Assembly: GCF_021390575.1 (NCBI RefSeq)
Contig: NZ_JAJEJQ010000003.1
Location: 612,001 to 676,000, forward strand
Direction: 5' to 3'
Origin: Paraburkholderia adhaesiva
GTDB taxonomy: Bacteria; Pseudomonadota; Gammaproteobacteria; Burkholderiales; Burkholderiaceae
Length of the DNA stretch: 64,000 bases
Below, piece by piece: positions 8,677 to 16,602 of this stretch. A program made the translations under genes and the position numbers. A model generated the notes under the pieces. That model saw only the letters and a program-made list of their open reading frames with translations, was not told the DNA's origin and did not search any database. Every line of letters starts with the position of its first letter. The first letter of the stretch is position 1.

Positions 8677-9444
8677 ATGTCGTACGCAATTTATCCAAGC
8701 CTCATTGACAAGACCGTCGTGATTACGGGCGGTGGTAGCGGCATAGGGGCCGCCATGGTCGAGGCGTTCGCAGCGCAAGGCGCGCGCGTATTCTTTCTGG
8801 ACGTGGCGGAAAAGGATTCGCTCGATCTTCAGGAAAAGCTTCGTGATTCGACGCATCCGCCGGTGTTTTACCGTTGTGATCTGCGCGATCTCGATGCGCT
8901 GAAAGCCACGTTTTCCGATATCGCCGGGCGCGGCGGCCCGGTCGAAGTGCTGATCAACAACGCCGCCAACGACGACCGCCACGAAGTGAGCGATGTGAGC
9001 CCGGCCTACTGGGACCAACGCATCGAGGTCAACCTGCGCCACCAGTTTTTCTGCGCGCAAGCGGTCGCGGACGGTATGCGCGAACTCGGGCGCGGCGTGA
9101 TCCTGAATCTGGGCTCGATTTCGTGGCACCTGGCGACGGCCAATCTGAGCATCTACATGACCGCAAAGGCGGGCATCGAAGGACTCACGCGCGGCCTTGC
9201 ACGGGATTTCGGCGCGCACGGCATCCGCGTGAACTGCATTATTCCGGGCGCCGTGCGTACACCGCGGCAGATGCAACTCTGGCAATCGCCGGAAAGCGAA
9301 GCGAAGATCGTCGCGGATCAATGCCTGCAGCAGCGCATTGACCCGGAGCACGTCGCACGGATGGCGCTGTTTCTCGCCTCCGACGACGCAGCCCGCTGCT
9401 CGGGCCGCGATTATTTCGTCGATGCGGGATGGTACGGCGGATGA
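8677..9444 (+). CDS. xylB: SDR, probable D-xylose 1-dehydrogenase (XylB-like)
   Basis: Short-chain dehydrogenase of 255 residues. The cofactor motif TGGGSGIG is at residues 17-24, NNA follows, and the catalytic Ser (GSIS, 147/149), Tyr160 and Lys164 (YMTAK) are all present. Several segments match Caulobacter crescentus XylB as I recall it: an AIYPSL start, NNAxNDDRH, AYWDxRIxVNLRH and GSISWHL. That enzyme oxidises D-xylose to xylonolactone with NAD. The match is far more specific than generic SDR similarity. The gene overlaps the lactonase gene by ATGA, which fits oxidation followed by lactone opening. Glucose or arabinose dehydrogenase activity remains possible. Confidence 0.85.
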   Translation: MSYAIYPSLIDKTVVITGGGSGIGAAMVEAFAAQGARVFFLDVAEKDSLDLQEKLRDSTHPPVFYRCDLRDLDALKATFSDIAGRGGPVEVLINNAANDDRHEVSDVSPAYWDQRIEVNLRHQFFCAQAVADGMRELGRGVILNLGSISWHLATANLSIYMTAKAGIEGLTRGLARDFGAHGIRVNCIIPGAVRTPRQMQLWQSPESEAKIVADQCLQQRIDPEHVARMALFLASDDAARCSGRDYFVDAGWYGG

Positions 9445-10322
9445 ATTCCACAACACCCGTTTGCGTCTGGCCCGTAGAGGCAGTGCTTGGCGAAGGACCC
9501 GTATGGCGTGCCAGTGAAGGCGCCGTTTACTTCGTCGATATCAAGCAGCACAAGCTGCATCGCCTTTCGACAGCGACCGGCGAAACCCGCACGTGGAGCG
9601 CGCCCGCGCAGATCGGCTTTGTCGCGCCGTATTCCGATGACACTTTCGTGTGCGGCGTGCAAGGCGGTCTCTACCGCTTCGCGCCGTCAACCGGTCAGTT
9701 CGAACTGCTCAAGCGAATCGAAAGCGAGCTTCCGGGCAACCGTCTCAATGACGGGTATGCCGATGCGCGTGGCCGTCTCTGGTTCGGCTCGATGGATGAC
9801 GCCGAGGTCGACCCCAGCGGTTCGTTGTACATGGTCGGTGAAAATGGCGAAGTTGTCGTTCGCGATAGCGGCTATGTGATTACGAATGGGCCGGCGATGA
9901 GCCCGGACGGTCGCACGCTTTACCATGGTGACACCATGGAGCGGGTCGTTTACGCATTCGATGTCGCGAGCGACGGAACCTTGAGCGGCCAGCGCACGTT
10001 CGCGGCGATCTCGGGTACTGGGTATCCGGACGGTATGGCCGTGGATTCGGAAGGCTTTGTGTGGATCGCGCTCTTTGGCGGCGCTCGCATCGAACGCTAT
10101 TCTCCGGCCGGCGCGCTCGTGGAGCAGATTGCGTTTCCCTGCTCGAACGTCACGAAGCTCGCGTTCGGTGGTGATGACTTGCGCACTGTGTACGCGACCA
10201 CGGCCCGCAAGGGTCTTTCGCAAGAGCAGTTGAGCGAGCAGCCATTGGCTGGGGGACTGTTTTCATTCCGTTCGCCTGTCCCGGGGCAAGCGCAAGCCGC
10301 GTGCACCGCGGCGCTGGGGTGA
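9441..10322 (+). CDS. xylC: SMP-30 lactonase, probable xylonolactonase (XylC-like)
   Basis: Six-bladed beta-propeller lactonase of the SMP-30/gluconolaconase/LRE family, 293 residues. It has LGEGPVW near the N-terminus with the metal-binding Glu, FVDIKQ, NDGYADARGRLWFGSM and DGMAVDSEGFVWIALFGG. It resembles Caulobacter XylC in FVDIKQ, ITNGP, TTARKGLS and PLAGG. It should hydrolyse the lactone made by the preceding dehydrogenase to xylonate. The start was taken as the ATG of the ATGA overlap with the SDR stop, four codons after another in-frame ATG. No xylonate dehydratase is adjacent; the only dehydratase in the window is broken and in another cluster. Confidence 0.85.
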   Translation: MNSTTPVCVWPVEAVLGEGPVWRASEGAVYFVDIKQHKLHRLSTATGETRTWSAPAQIGFVAPYSDDTFVCGVQGGLYRFAPSTGQFELLKRIESELPGNRLNDGYADARGRLWFGSMDDAEVDPSGSLYMVGENGEVVVRDSGYVITNGPAMSPDGRTLYHGDTMERVVYAFDVASDGTLSGQRTFAAISGTGYPDGMAVDSEGFVWIALFGGARIERYSPAGALVEQIAFPCSNVTKLAFGGDDLRTVYATTARKGLSQEQLSEQPLAGGLFSFRSPVPGQAQAACTAALG

Positions 10323-10359
10323 AGCACGCGTTGCGCCGTGCGCGCCCTTTCGCGGAGTC

Positions 10360-10378
10360 AACCGGTATCATACGGGTT
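10360..10378. promoter_or_regulatory. Candidate operator before the second LacI gene
   Basis: AACCGGTA-TCA-TACGGGTT is an inverted repeat with 8-bp arms and one mismatch, 23 bp before the regulator start. Its position suggests autoregulation by the GntR-like LacI protein. Confidence 0.4.
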
Positions 10379-10401
10379 CTAACACTCCACGGCTTCCGCT
10401 C

Positions 10402-11454
10402 ATGAGCGCAACGCCCGCTCTCCCGCTTTCCGTACCGCCCCGCATGTCGGATGTTGCCCGGCTCGCCGGGGTATCGAAGATGACTGTTTCCCGCGTGCTG
10501 GCGGGAGGCAATGTATCGCAGGCTACGCGCGAGCGGGTCCAGAAGGTCATCGACGAACTCGGCTACGTGGCCGACGCCGCAGCGGGCGCCTTGTCGTCGG
10601 GGCGCTCCGATTTCGTCGCCGTGCTGGTGCCGTCACTCTCCAGCTCCAACTTTTCCGATACCGTGCGCGGGCTCAGCGTGGCGCTTGCGCCTCACGGCCT
10701 GCAACTTCTGCTCGGCGACACCGATTACCGGCTCGAAGAAGAGGAGCAACTCGTCCGCTCGATGCTGCGCTATCAACCGCGATGCGTGGCGCTCACCGGA
10801 AGACATCACACCGATGCGACCCGCACGCTGCTGCAGCGCGCGGGCATTCCGGTCGTCGAAATGTGGGATTTGCCGAGCGATCCGATCGACATGAGCGTGG
10901 GTTTCTCGAATTCGAGGGCCGCGCGCGCGATGGTGCGGTATCTGCACGAGAAGGGTTATAAGCGCATTGGCTATCTCGGCGGCGCGAGCGAACTCGACCG
11001 ACGCGGTCTTGAACGGATGCGGGGCTACGTCGCCCAGATCAAGGCGCTCGGTCTTGGCGAGCCGCGGGTCATTCGGCTCGGCGAATCACCGATCACCATG
11101 AGCCATGGCGCACCGGCGCTCGCTGCGTTGCTCGAAGCATGGCCCGACACGGACGCGGTGATGTGCGTGAGCGACATGTCCGCTTTCGGCGCAATCATGG
11201 AATGTCATCGACGTGGTATGTCGGTGCCTGATGATATTGCAATCGCGGGATTCGGCGACTTCGAGGTTGCCGCGTGCTGCCACCCCACGATTACGACGGT
11301 CTCCGTGGATGCCTACGGCATCGGGCTGCGTGCCGGCGACGCTTTGCTGGCCGCGCTCGGCGTGGCTGCGCCGGATGCGTCCACCCAGGAGACGCAGCCG
11401 CGCGCGAAGGCCACCAAGGTCGAATTCACGGTCGTTGCGCGAGAGAGCGCTTAA
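10402..11454 (+). CDS. LacI-family regulator, GntR-like
   Basis: LacI/GalR regulator of 350 residues. The HTH reads RMSDVARLAGVSKMTVSRVLAGG, close to the gluconate repressor GntR of enterobacteria (RMADVARLAGVSPMTVSRAL). The ligand domain follows from about residue 70, with VAIAGFGDFEVAACCHPTITTV near the end. It lies 80 bases after the lactonase gene in the same direction, with a dyad in the gap, so it may have its own promoter. By analogy with GntR, a sugar acid such as xylonate or gluconate could be its ligand. This is inference. Confidence 0.88.
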   Translation: MSATPALPLSVPPRMSDVARLAGVSKMTVSRVLAGGNVSQATRERVQKVIDELGYVADAAAGALSSGRSDFVAVLVPSLSSSNFSDTVRGLSVALAPHGLQLLLGDTDYRLEEEEQLVRSMLRYQPRCVALTGRHHTDATRTLLQRAGIPVVEMWDLPSDPIDMSVGFSNSRAARAMVRYLHEKGYKRIGYLGGASELDRRGLERMRGYVAQIKALGLGEPRVIRLGESPITMSHGAPALAALLEAWPDTDAVMCVSDMSAFGAIMECHRRGMSVPDDIAIAGFGDFEVAACCHPTITTVSVDAYGIGLRAGDALLAALGVAAPDASTQETQPRAKATKVEFTVVARESA

Positions 11455-11706
11455 ACCGCTGCGCACACACAGTCCCGTGCCGCACGAGAGCGGCTTGGCG
11501 AGCGTAGAACGCATTAGCCTGCGAATTCCCGTCTATTTGACGAAAATGCGGTATATTCCAATACTGAAAGACGGAGTCCGATTCCGGGCGCAATTCATGC
11601 GACCCCACGAAATGCCCCAATCATGACCCGCAGGCGTCCGTCAAACCATCGGTTGCCAGGGTTTGGTGGAAGGGCAATAAATCGAGCGAGCTGCGATAGA
11701 TACACC

Positions 11707-12477
11707 ATGCCAGTCACTTACTTTCGTAATCTCACAGGCAAGGATCGCAACAACAGCTCCAATCGGCATCTCGGCTTTTCGCTTGCGTTCGTTGCGGGCG
11801 CCGCTAACGCGGGTGGCTTTCTCGCCGTCAAACAATATACGTCGCACATGAGCGGCATCGTGTCCGCCATCGCCGACGAAGCAGCGCTCGGCAACGTCAC
11901 CTATGTGTTTGCCGGCGTCGCGTCGCTCTCATCGTTCGTGCTCGGCGCGGCATGTTCCGCGGTGCTCATCAACTGGGGACGGCGCAGACAGTTGCATAGC
12001 CGGTACGCCCTGCCATTGCTGCTCGAAGCTGTTCTGCTGCTGTTTTTCGGTCTGCTCGGCGGCCATCTCGCGCTGTGGCAGGCGTTGTTCGTGCCCTTCA
12101 CGGTGGTCCTGCTGTGCTTCATCATGGGGCTGCAGAACGCGATCATCACGAAGCTGTCGAATGCCGAAATCCGCACGACGCACATGACGGGCATTGTCAC
12201 CGACCTCGGTATTGAACTCGGCAAGCTGTTCTACTGGAATTCGAGTCGCATGCGATCAGGCGAGTCCGACGTGTATGCGGACCGGCAGAAGCTGCGCGTG
12301 CTCGGCACGATGCTCACGATGTTTCTTTCTGGCGCTTTTGCAGGGGCGCTTGGCTTCAAGCACGTCGGCTACTCCGCAACCATTCTGCTGGCCGGCATCC
12401 TGGTCGTGCTGGCCGCCGTGCCGATGGCCGATGATCTTCGCGAATGGGCGAGGCGTCCGGGTAGCACCGCACGCTGA
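11707..12477 (+). CDS. DUF1275/YoaK-family membrane protein
   Basis: Integral membrane protein of 256 residues with about six helices. Typical DUF1275 segments are seen: LAFVAGAANAGGFLAVKQYTSHMSGIVS and MGLQNAIITKLSNAEIRTTHMTGIVTDLGIELG. Its function is unknown; the family has weak similarity to transporters. The start is the ATG of MPVTYFRN, since an upstream in-frame reading has Arg-rich non-family sequence. The 252 bases before it hold no other gene. Its link to the neighbouring sugar genes is unclear. Confidence 0.85.
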   Translation: MPVTYFRNLTGKDRNNSSNRHLGFSLAFVAGAANAGGFLAVKQYTSHMSGIVSAIADEAALGNVTYVFAGVASLSSFVLGAACSAVLINWGRRRQLHSRYALPLLLEAVLLLFFGLLGGHLALWQALFVPFTVVLLCFIMGLQNAIITKLSNAEIRTTHMTGIVTDLGIELGKLFYWNSSRMRSGESDVYADRQKLRVLGTMLTMFLSGAFAGALGFKHVGYSATILLAGILVVLAAVPMADDLREWARRPGSTAR

Positions 12478-12531
12478 CATTGCATCATCGCGCCTGGGGG
12501 CTTTCCAGGCTCCTGTTGTGCGAGCCTCAGG

Positions 12532-13251
12532 TCAGTTCACCGACTCCCGCAGAATGATGCCGCCCAGTTCGGCAAGTCTCGTCGCATCGACACGCACGCT
12601 CGGGCACGAGATACCGGCGGTGGCAATCATCTCGCCGTGTTCGTCATAAACCGGACGCGCCACGCAGCGGATGCCATCCGTAAACTCCTCATCGTCGATC
12701 GCATAGCCTCGTTCACGCGTGCGTTCCAGATCTTCTGCCAGGGCCCGGGCGGAGGTCAGCGTATGGGACGTGTGGGCCACGAGATCGGAGGGCATTTCGG
12801 CGTGCCCGAATGCGAGGAAGGCCTTGCCGAGCGCTGTGCAATGCAGCGGCGACAATGAGCCGATCGGATGATCGACTTTTAGCGGGAGCGTCGAGTCCAC
12901 CTTGTCGATGTACCAGACGCGTTGACCCACGAGGACGGCGAGGTGCGTGCATTCACCAGTGGATGCCGCAATCCTTTCGAGCGCCGGCCGCCAGTTTTCC
13001 TTCACAGCCACGACTTCCTCCAGCGTGCGCTGCACCGGCTCACCCGATGACTTTCCGTTTGATACCAGATAGCGCCGGCTTTGATCCTGTTTTGCATAGC
13101 CGGAGGCGACGAGCGTCTTCAGAAGATGAGCGGCGATGGATTTGTCCACGCCGAGAACCGACGCAATTTCCGTGAGCCGCACCGGTCCGCGATTAGTGCG
13201 CAGGTAAGTCAGCGCATCGAGACCACGGGTCAAAGACTGAAGTAGTCGCAT
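12532..13251 (-). CDS. IclR-family regulator of the second sugar cluster
   Basis: IclR-type regulator of 239 residues. An N-terminal winged HTH (LTRGLDALTYLRTNRGPVRLTEIASVLGVDKSIAAHLLKTL) is followed by the IclR effector domain (HCTALGKAFLAFG; GYAIDDEEFTDGIRCVARPVYDEHG). The start was set at MRLLQSLTRG; 15 more upstream codons are open but AT-rich and unlike the family. It is divergent from the ABC cluster at 13503, and the shared 252-bp gap contains two related operator-like sites. It probably controls that cluster and itself. IclR proteins can repress or activate. Confidence 0.9.
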   Translation of the reverse strand: MRLLQSLTRGLDALTYLRTNRGPVRLTEIASVLGVDKSIAAHLLKTLVASGYAKQDQSRRYLVSNGKSSGEPVQRTLEEVVAVKENWRPALERIAASTGECTHLAVLVGQRVWYIDKVDSTLPLKVDHPIGSLSPLHCTALGKAFLAFGHAEMPSDLVAHTSHTLTSARALAEDLERTRERGYAIDDEEFTDGIRCVARPVYDEHGEMIATAGISCPSVRVDATRLAELGGIILRESVN

Positions 13252-13276
13252 AAAAAGTCCGGACGTGGACACCAGA

Positions 13277-13294
13277 AGTTTGACTATCCAAAAC
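13277..13294. promoter_or_regulatory. Candidate IclR operator, regulator side
   Basis: AGTTTG-ACTATC-CAAAAC lies 26 bp upstream of the IclR start. The same half-sites with the same 6-base spacer recur in inverted orientation at 13470-13488. Confidence 0.55.
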
Positions 13295-13469
13295 AACGGC
13301 TCAATACACCTAGAGTTTTATATGTGAAAACATCGATGATCAAATCTCATGAGCTAGGGATTTTCACTGATTTTCGCGTCGATGCGTGATCGATTGTTGA
13401 CGCCTTGCAAATTTACGCCGACGATGTGCCGGCGGTCTAGATGCTGATCGTGCATGTATCGGTCCAAAT

Positions 13470-13488
13470 AGTTTTGCATATACAAACT
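13470..13488. promoter_or_regulatory. Candidate IclR operator, importer side
   Basis: AGTTTTGCATATACAAACT reads on the minus strand as AGTTTG-TATATG-CAAAACT. It ends 14 bases before the binding-protein start and touches the Shine-Dalgarno region, a position that suits repression. Confidence 0.55.
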
Positions 13489-13502
13489 TTATGGAGGACG
13501 AC

Positions 13503-14786
13503 ATGTCGGGCGAACAAGGAATAAGACGCCGCGCGCTCCTGCTCGTGGCATTGCTTGCAACAGTTGTGGGATTCTCGTCGGTTGCCTCGGCGGATTCGGG
13601 CGACGTGACGATCAGCCACTATTTCACGGGTGACCTGGGGCTGAAGGCGTTCAACGACCAGCTCGCGAAATTCACGCAGGCAACCGGCATTGCCGTCAAG
13701 CAAAGCCCGGTGGGACATGAGGATTTCAAGTCGGTGATTCTCGTGCGTGCAGCCGGGCACAGCCTGCCCGACGTATTCAGCTATTGGGCTGGCGCGCGTG
13801 TGCAATTCATCGTCAACTCGGGAAGCCTGCGACCCATCGACGGCATGTGGAAATCCGCGGGACTCGATTCGACCATCTCGAAGCAGGTCGCCGCGAGCGC
13901 GACGAGCTACAACGGGCATCGCTATCTGATTCCGGTCGACTACCACTACGTTGGCCTGTTCTATAACCCGAAGGTCATGGCCAAAGCCGGCATTACGACA
14001 ATGCCGACGACCTGGGATGGATTCCTCGCGTTGTGCAAACAGCTGAAGGAGCAGGGCATTACGCCGATTGCCCTGGGTTCGAAGAATCGCTGGCCGGCGC
14101 AGTTCTGGTTCGATTACATGCTGCTGCGCACGGCGGGACCCGAGTACCGGCAAAAGCTGATGTCGGGTCATGCCCGATATGATGATCCGCAAGTCGCATC
14201 GGTGATGGCGCAATGGAAGTCGCTGATCGACGCCGGGTACTTCGCCGACAACGCCAACGCGCTCGACTGGACCGACGCCGCAGACAAGGTCGCACGCGGC
14301 GAGGCAGCGATGACACTTATGGGTACGTGGATCACCGGATACTGGAACGGTAACAACCTCGTGCCGGGCAAGGACTATGACGTCAGCGTCTTCCCGCAGA
14401 TCAAGGCAGGCGTGCCCAATGTTGCGGTGGGCCCAGTGGATGGTCTGGTCATCGCGGCCAATGCGAAGAACGTCGCCGGTAGCGAGAAGCTGCTCGACTA
14501 CATGGTGACCAACACCGACGTGCAGTCCGCCTGGACCACGGCACAGGGTGCTCTCTCCGCCAACGTGAAGATCGACCCGTCCCACTACAGCGTGGTGATG
14601 CAGAAGGCAGCCACCGCGGTTGAGAAGGCACAGGTATTCGCCTTCAACTACGACCTCGCTACGCCACCTCCGGTGGCTGAAGTTGGCCTGTCGATGTTCG
14701 CGAAGTTCATGGACAAGCCGTCCGACGTCAAGGCCATGTTGAGCCAGACACAGGCCGACGCACAGGCCGCGTTCAAGAAGCAGTAA
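13503..14786 (+). CDS. ABC sugar-binding protein, second importer
   Basis: Family 1 solute-binding protein of 427 residues. The signal peptide has RRR then a LLLVALLATVVGF core, ending near VASAD. The mature part begins VTISHYFTGDLGLKAFNDQLAKFTQATG and includes GLFYNPKVMAKAGITTMPTTWDGF, as in family 1 binders. A second in-frame ATG lies 12 bases upstream. The later ATG was chosen because GGAGG (13493-13497) sits 5 bases before it. The gene opens a cluster of two permeases, an ATPase, a dehydrogenase, a ThDP enzyme and a dehydratase. The substrate is unknown; a cyclitol, polyol or sugar is plausible. Confidence 0.92.
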   Translation: MSGEQGIRRRALLLVALLATVVGFSSVASADSGDVTISHYFTGDLGLKAFNDQLAKFTQATGIAVKQSPVGHEDFKSVILVRAAGHSLPDVFSYWAGARVQFIVNSGSLRPIDGMWKSAGLDSTISKQVAASATSYNGHRYLIPVDYHYVGLFYNPKVMAKAGITTMPTTWDGFLALCKQLKEQGITPIALGSKNRWPAQFWFDYMLLRTAGPEYRQKLMSGHARYDDPQVASVMAQWKSLIDAGYFADNANALDWTDAADKVARGEAAMTLMGTWITGYWNGNNLVPGKDYDVSVFPQIKAGVPNVAVGPVDGLVIAANAKNVAGSEKLLDYMVTNTDVQSAWTTAQGALSANVKIDPSHYSVVMQKAATAVEKAQVFAFNYDLATPPPVAEVGLSMFAKFMDKPSDVKAMLSQTQADAQAAFKKQ

Positions 14787-14796
14787 AACCGCTCGT

Positions 14797-14828
14797 GAAG
14801 TTGGTCCGCCCACGGGTGGTCCAACTTC
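14797..14828 (+). other. Intercistronic hairpin after the second binding-protein gene
   Basis: An imperfect stem of about 14 bp pairs GAAGTTGGTCCGCC with the facing GGTGGTCCAACTTC. It starts 11 bases after the binding-protein stop. As in the first importer operon, it probably sets the ratio of binding protein to permease. Confidence 0.55.
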
Positions 14829-14878
14829 CGTTTCGCCCGGAATCACCCGGAATAACGCGGGATCACTCTGGAAGCAAG

Positions 14879-15760
14879 ATGAAAAAGCGTGACCAGTTAT
14901 GGCGCCTGCTCTTTCTACTGTTGCCTCTGGGCGTTTTTGGAACGCTGGTGGTGGCGCCGCTACTGTCTTCGTTTTTCTACAGCTTCACCGACTGGAACGG
15001 TTTTTCCTCCAACTATGATTTTGTCGGCCTGTCCAATTTCACGCGCCTCGCTGACGATCATCTCTTCTCGCACTCCGCGCTTAACACCGCGATCTGGATC
15101 GTGGCCGCGATTGCCCTGCCGACGCTGCTGGGCCTCGGACTGGCGCTCCTGCTCGATTCAAGGGTAACGGGCGGCCGCCTGTTCAAGAGTATTTTCTATT
15201 TACCGATTTGCCTGTCGGCTGTGATCGTTGGCCAGATCTGGGTATGGATCTATCAGCCGGACTGGGGTTTGTTCAACCTGTTTCTGTCTCATGTTTCGGG
15301 GAGCCGCTATAACTACGCGTGGCTGGCGAAACCCGATACGGCGCTGTGGTCTGTGATCCTGGCGTGGTCATGGCAGCAGACTGGCCTGTCGATGGTGATC
15401 TATCTCGCGGGGCTCACCGCGATTCCCTCGGAAATGCTGGAGGTTTGCGACATCGAGGGTACGAGCCGCTGGCAGCGGATCCGCCTCGTCATCCTGCCGT
15501 TGCTGACGCCGTCCACCGTAGTCGCGGTTGCGTTGTCGGTCATCAATTCGCTTAAAGGGTTCGACATCCTCTACATCATGACGGGAGGCGGCCCCTTCAA
15601 TAGCTCGGACACGCTTGCCATGCACATGTACAACGAGAGCTTCAAGAAATATCACATGGGCTATGGCAGCGCGATTTCCGTGGTGCTGTTTCTGATCGCC
15701 TTGTCCGTTATCGGGCTGTATTTCCGCCAACTGCGCAAGGTGGATCGCATCTATGGATGA
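14879..15760 (+). CDS. ABC sugar permease, MalF/UgpA type
   Basis: Inner-membrane permease of 293 residues. It begins MKKRDQLWRLLFLLLPLGVFGTLVVAPLL, then YSFTDWNGF, typical of MalF-like permeases. The EAA loop reads SEMLEVCDIEGTSRWQRIRLVILPLLTP; the usual EAA is replaced by EVC, but the Gly and hydrophobic pattern is kept. The start was set at the ATG after GGAAGCAAG, since the earlier open codons fall inside the hairpin. The stop overlaps the next permease start by 8 bases. Confidence 0.9.
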   Translation: MKKRDQLWRLLFLLLPLGVFGTLVVAPLLSSFFYSFTDWNGFSSNYDFVGLSNFTRLADDHLFSHSALNTAIWIVAAIALPTLLGLGLALLLDSRVTGGRLFKSIFYLPICLSAVIVGQIWVWIYQPDWGLFNLFLSHVSGSRYNYAWLAKPDTALWSVILAWSWQQTGLSMVIYLAGLTAIPSEMLEVCDIEGTSRWQRIRLVILPLLTPSTVVAVALSVINSLKGFDILYIMTGGGPFNSSDTLAMHMYNESFKKYHMGYGSAISVVLFLIALSVIGLYFRQLRKVDRIYG

Positions 15761-16598
15761 GCGCCTGCATTCGCGGTTCGATCCGGCAAGAGCCGCCATA
15801 TTCACGATTCTGGCGGTGCTGGCGATCTTGTTCCTGTTGCCGACCGTCGGCGTGCTGCTCTCGTCGGTCAAGGAACAACGCGATATAGCAACGGGCGATC
15901 TCTGGAACCTGCCTTCGAGTCTGTATCTCGGCAATTTTATCGACGTGCTCTCGAATCCTTCGGTGCACCAGTATTTTGTGAATACCTTGATTGTGACCGT
16001 GCCGGCAACCATTGCATCGACGGCGCTTGGATCGCTCGCCGGTTATGTCTTCGCCAAGATGCCTTTTCGCGGGTCGAACGTTCTGTTTCTGATCGTGGTG
16101 TCCGGCATGTTCTTTCCGCCGCAGGTCATTCTGATTCCACTGTTCCGGCTCTTCAATTTCTTTGGGCTTATCGACACACTCTGGCCGATCTTTCTGGTGC
16201 ACACCGCGCTGGGCATTCCTATCTGTACGCTGTTGATGCGCAATTTTTTCTCGACAGTGCCGACCGCATTACGTGAAGCGGCGATCATGGAAGGCGCGTC
16301 CGAGCTACGCGTACTGCTGATGGTCGTTCTGCCGCTTAGTCTGCCCGCGCTGGCCGTACTCGCGACATTGCAGTTCACGTGGATCTGGAATGACTTCCTC
16401 TGGCCGCTCGTTTTCACGCAGTCCGACGACGAGCGCACCATCATGGTCGGCATCGTCAATCTGACTGGGCAGTACTCCGTTGCGTGGGGTGTGCAGGGCG
16501 CATTGTCAATCGTGGCGAGTCTGCCGACGCTGCTCGTGTTCCTGTTCTTCCAGCGCTATTTCATCAAGGGCATGACCATGGGCGCGGTAAAAGGGTGA
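15753..16598 (+). CDS. ABC sugar permease, MalG/UgpE type
   Basis: Second permease of the importer, 281 residues, about six helices. It has VGVLLSSVKEQRDIATGDLWNLP, an EAA loop LREAAIMEGASELRVLLMVVLPLSLPAL, and a QRYFIKGMTMGAVKG C-terminus, all normal for MalG-type proteins. Its start lies inside the 3' end of the preceding permease gene (8-base overlap), which implies translational coupling. The ATPase gene begins 4 bases after its stop. Confidence 0.92.
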   Translation: MDERLHSRFDPARAAIFTILAVLAILFLLPTVGVLLSSVKEQRDIATGDLWNLPSSLYLGNFIDVLSNPSVHQYFVNTLIVTVPATIASTALGSLAGYVFAKMPFRGSNVLFLIVVSGMFFPPQVILIPLFRLFNFFGLIDTLWPIFLVHTALGIPICTLLMRNFFSTVPTALREAAIMEGASELRVLLMVVLPLSLPALAVLATLQFTWIWNDFLWPLVFTQSDDERTIMVGIVNLTGQYSVAWGVQGALSIVASLPTLLVFLFFQRYFIKGMTMGAVKG

Positions 16599-16602
16599 TC
16601 GA

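Noticed and set aside
6145..9456. Minus-strand frame of 1,103 codons opposite the GH3 and SDR genes
   Set aside because: It is a GC-rich antisense shadow, rich in Arg and His, with no recognisable family; the plus-strand genes are clear.
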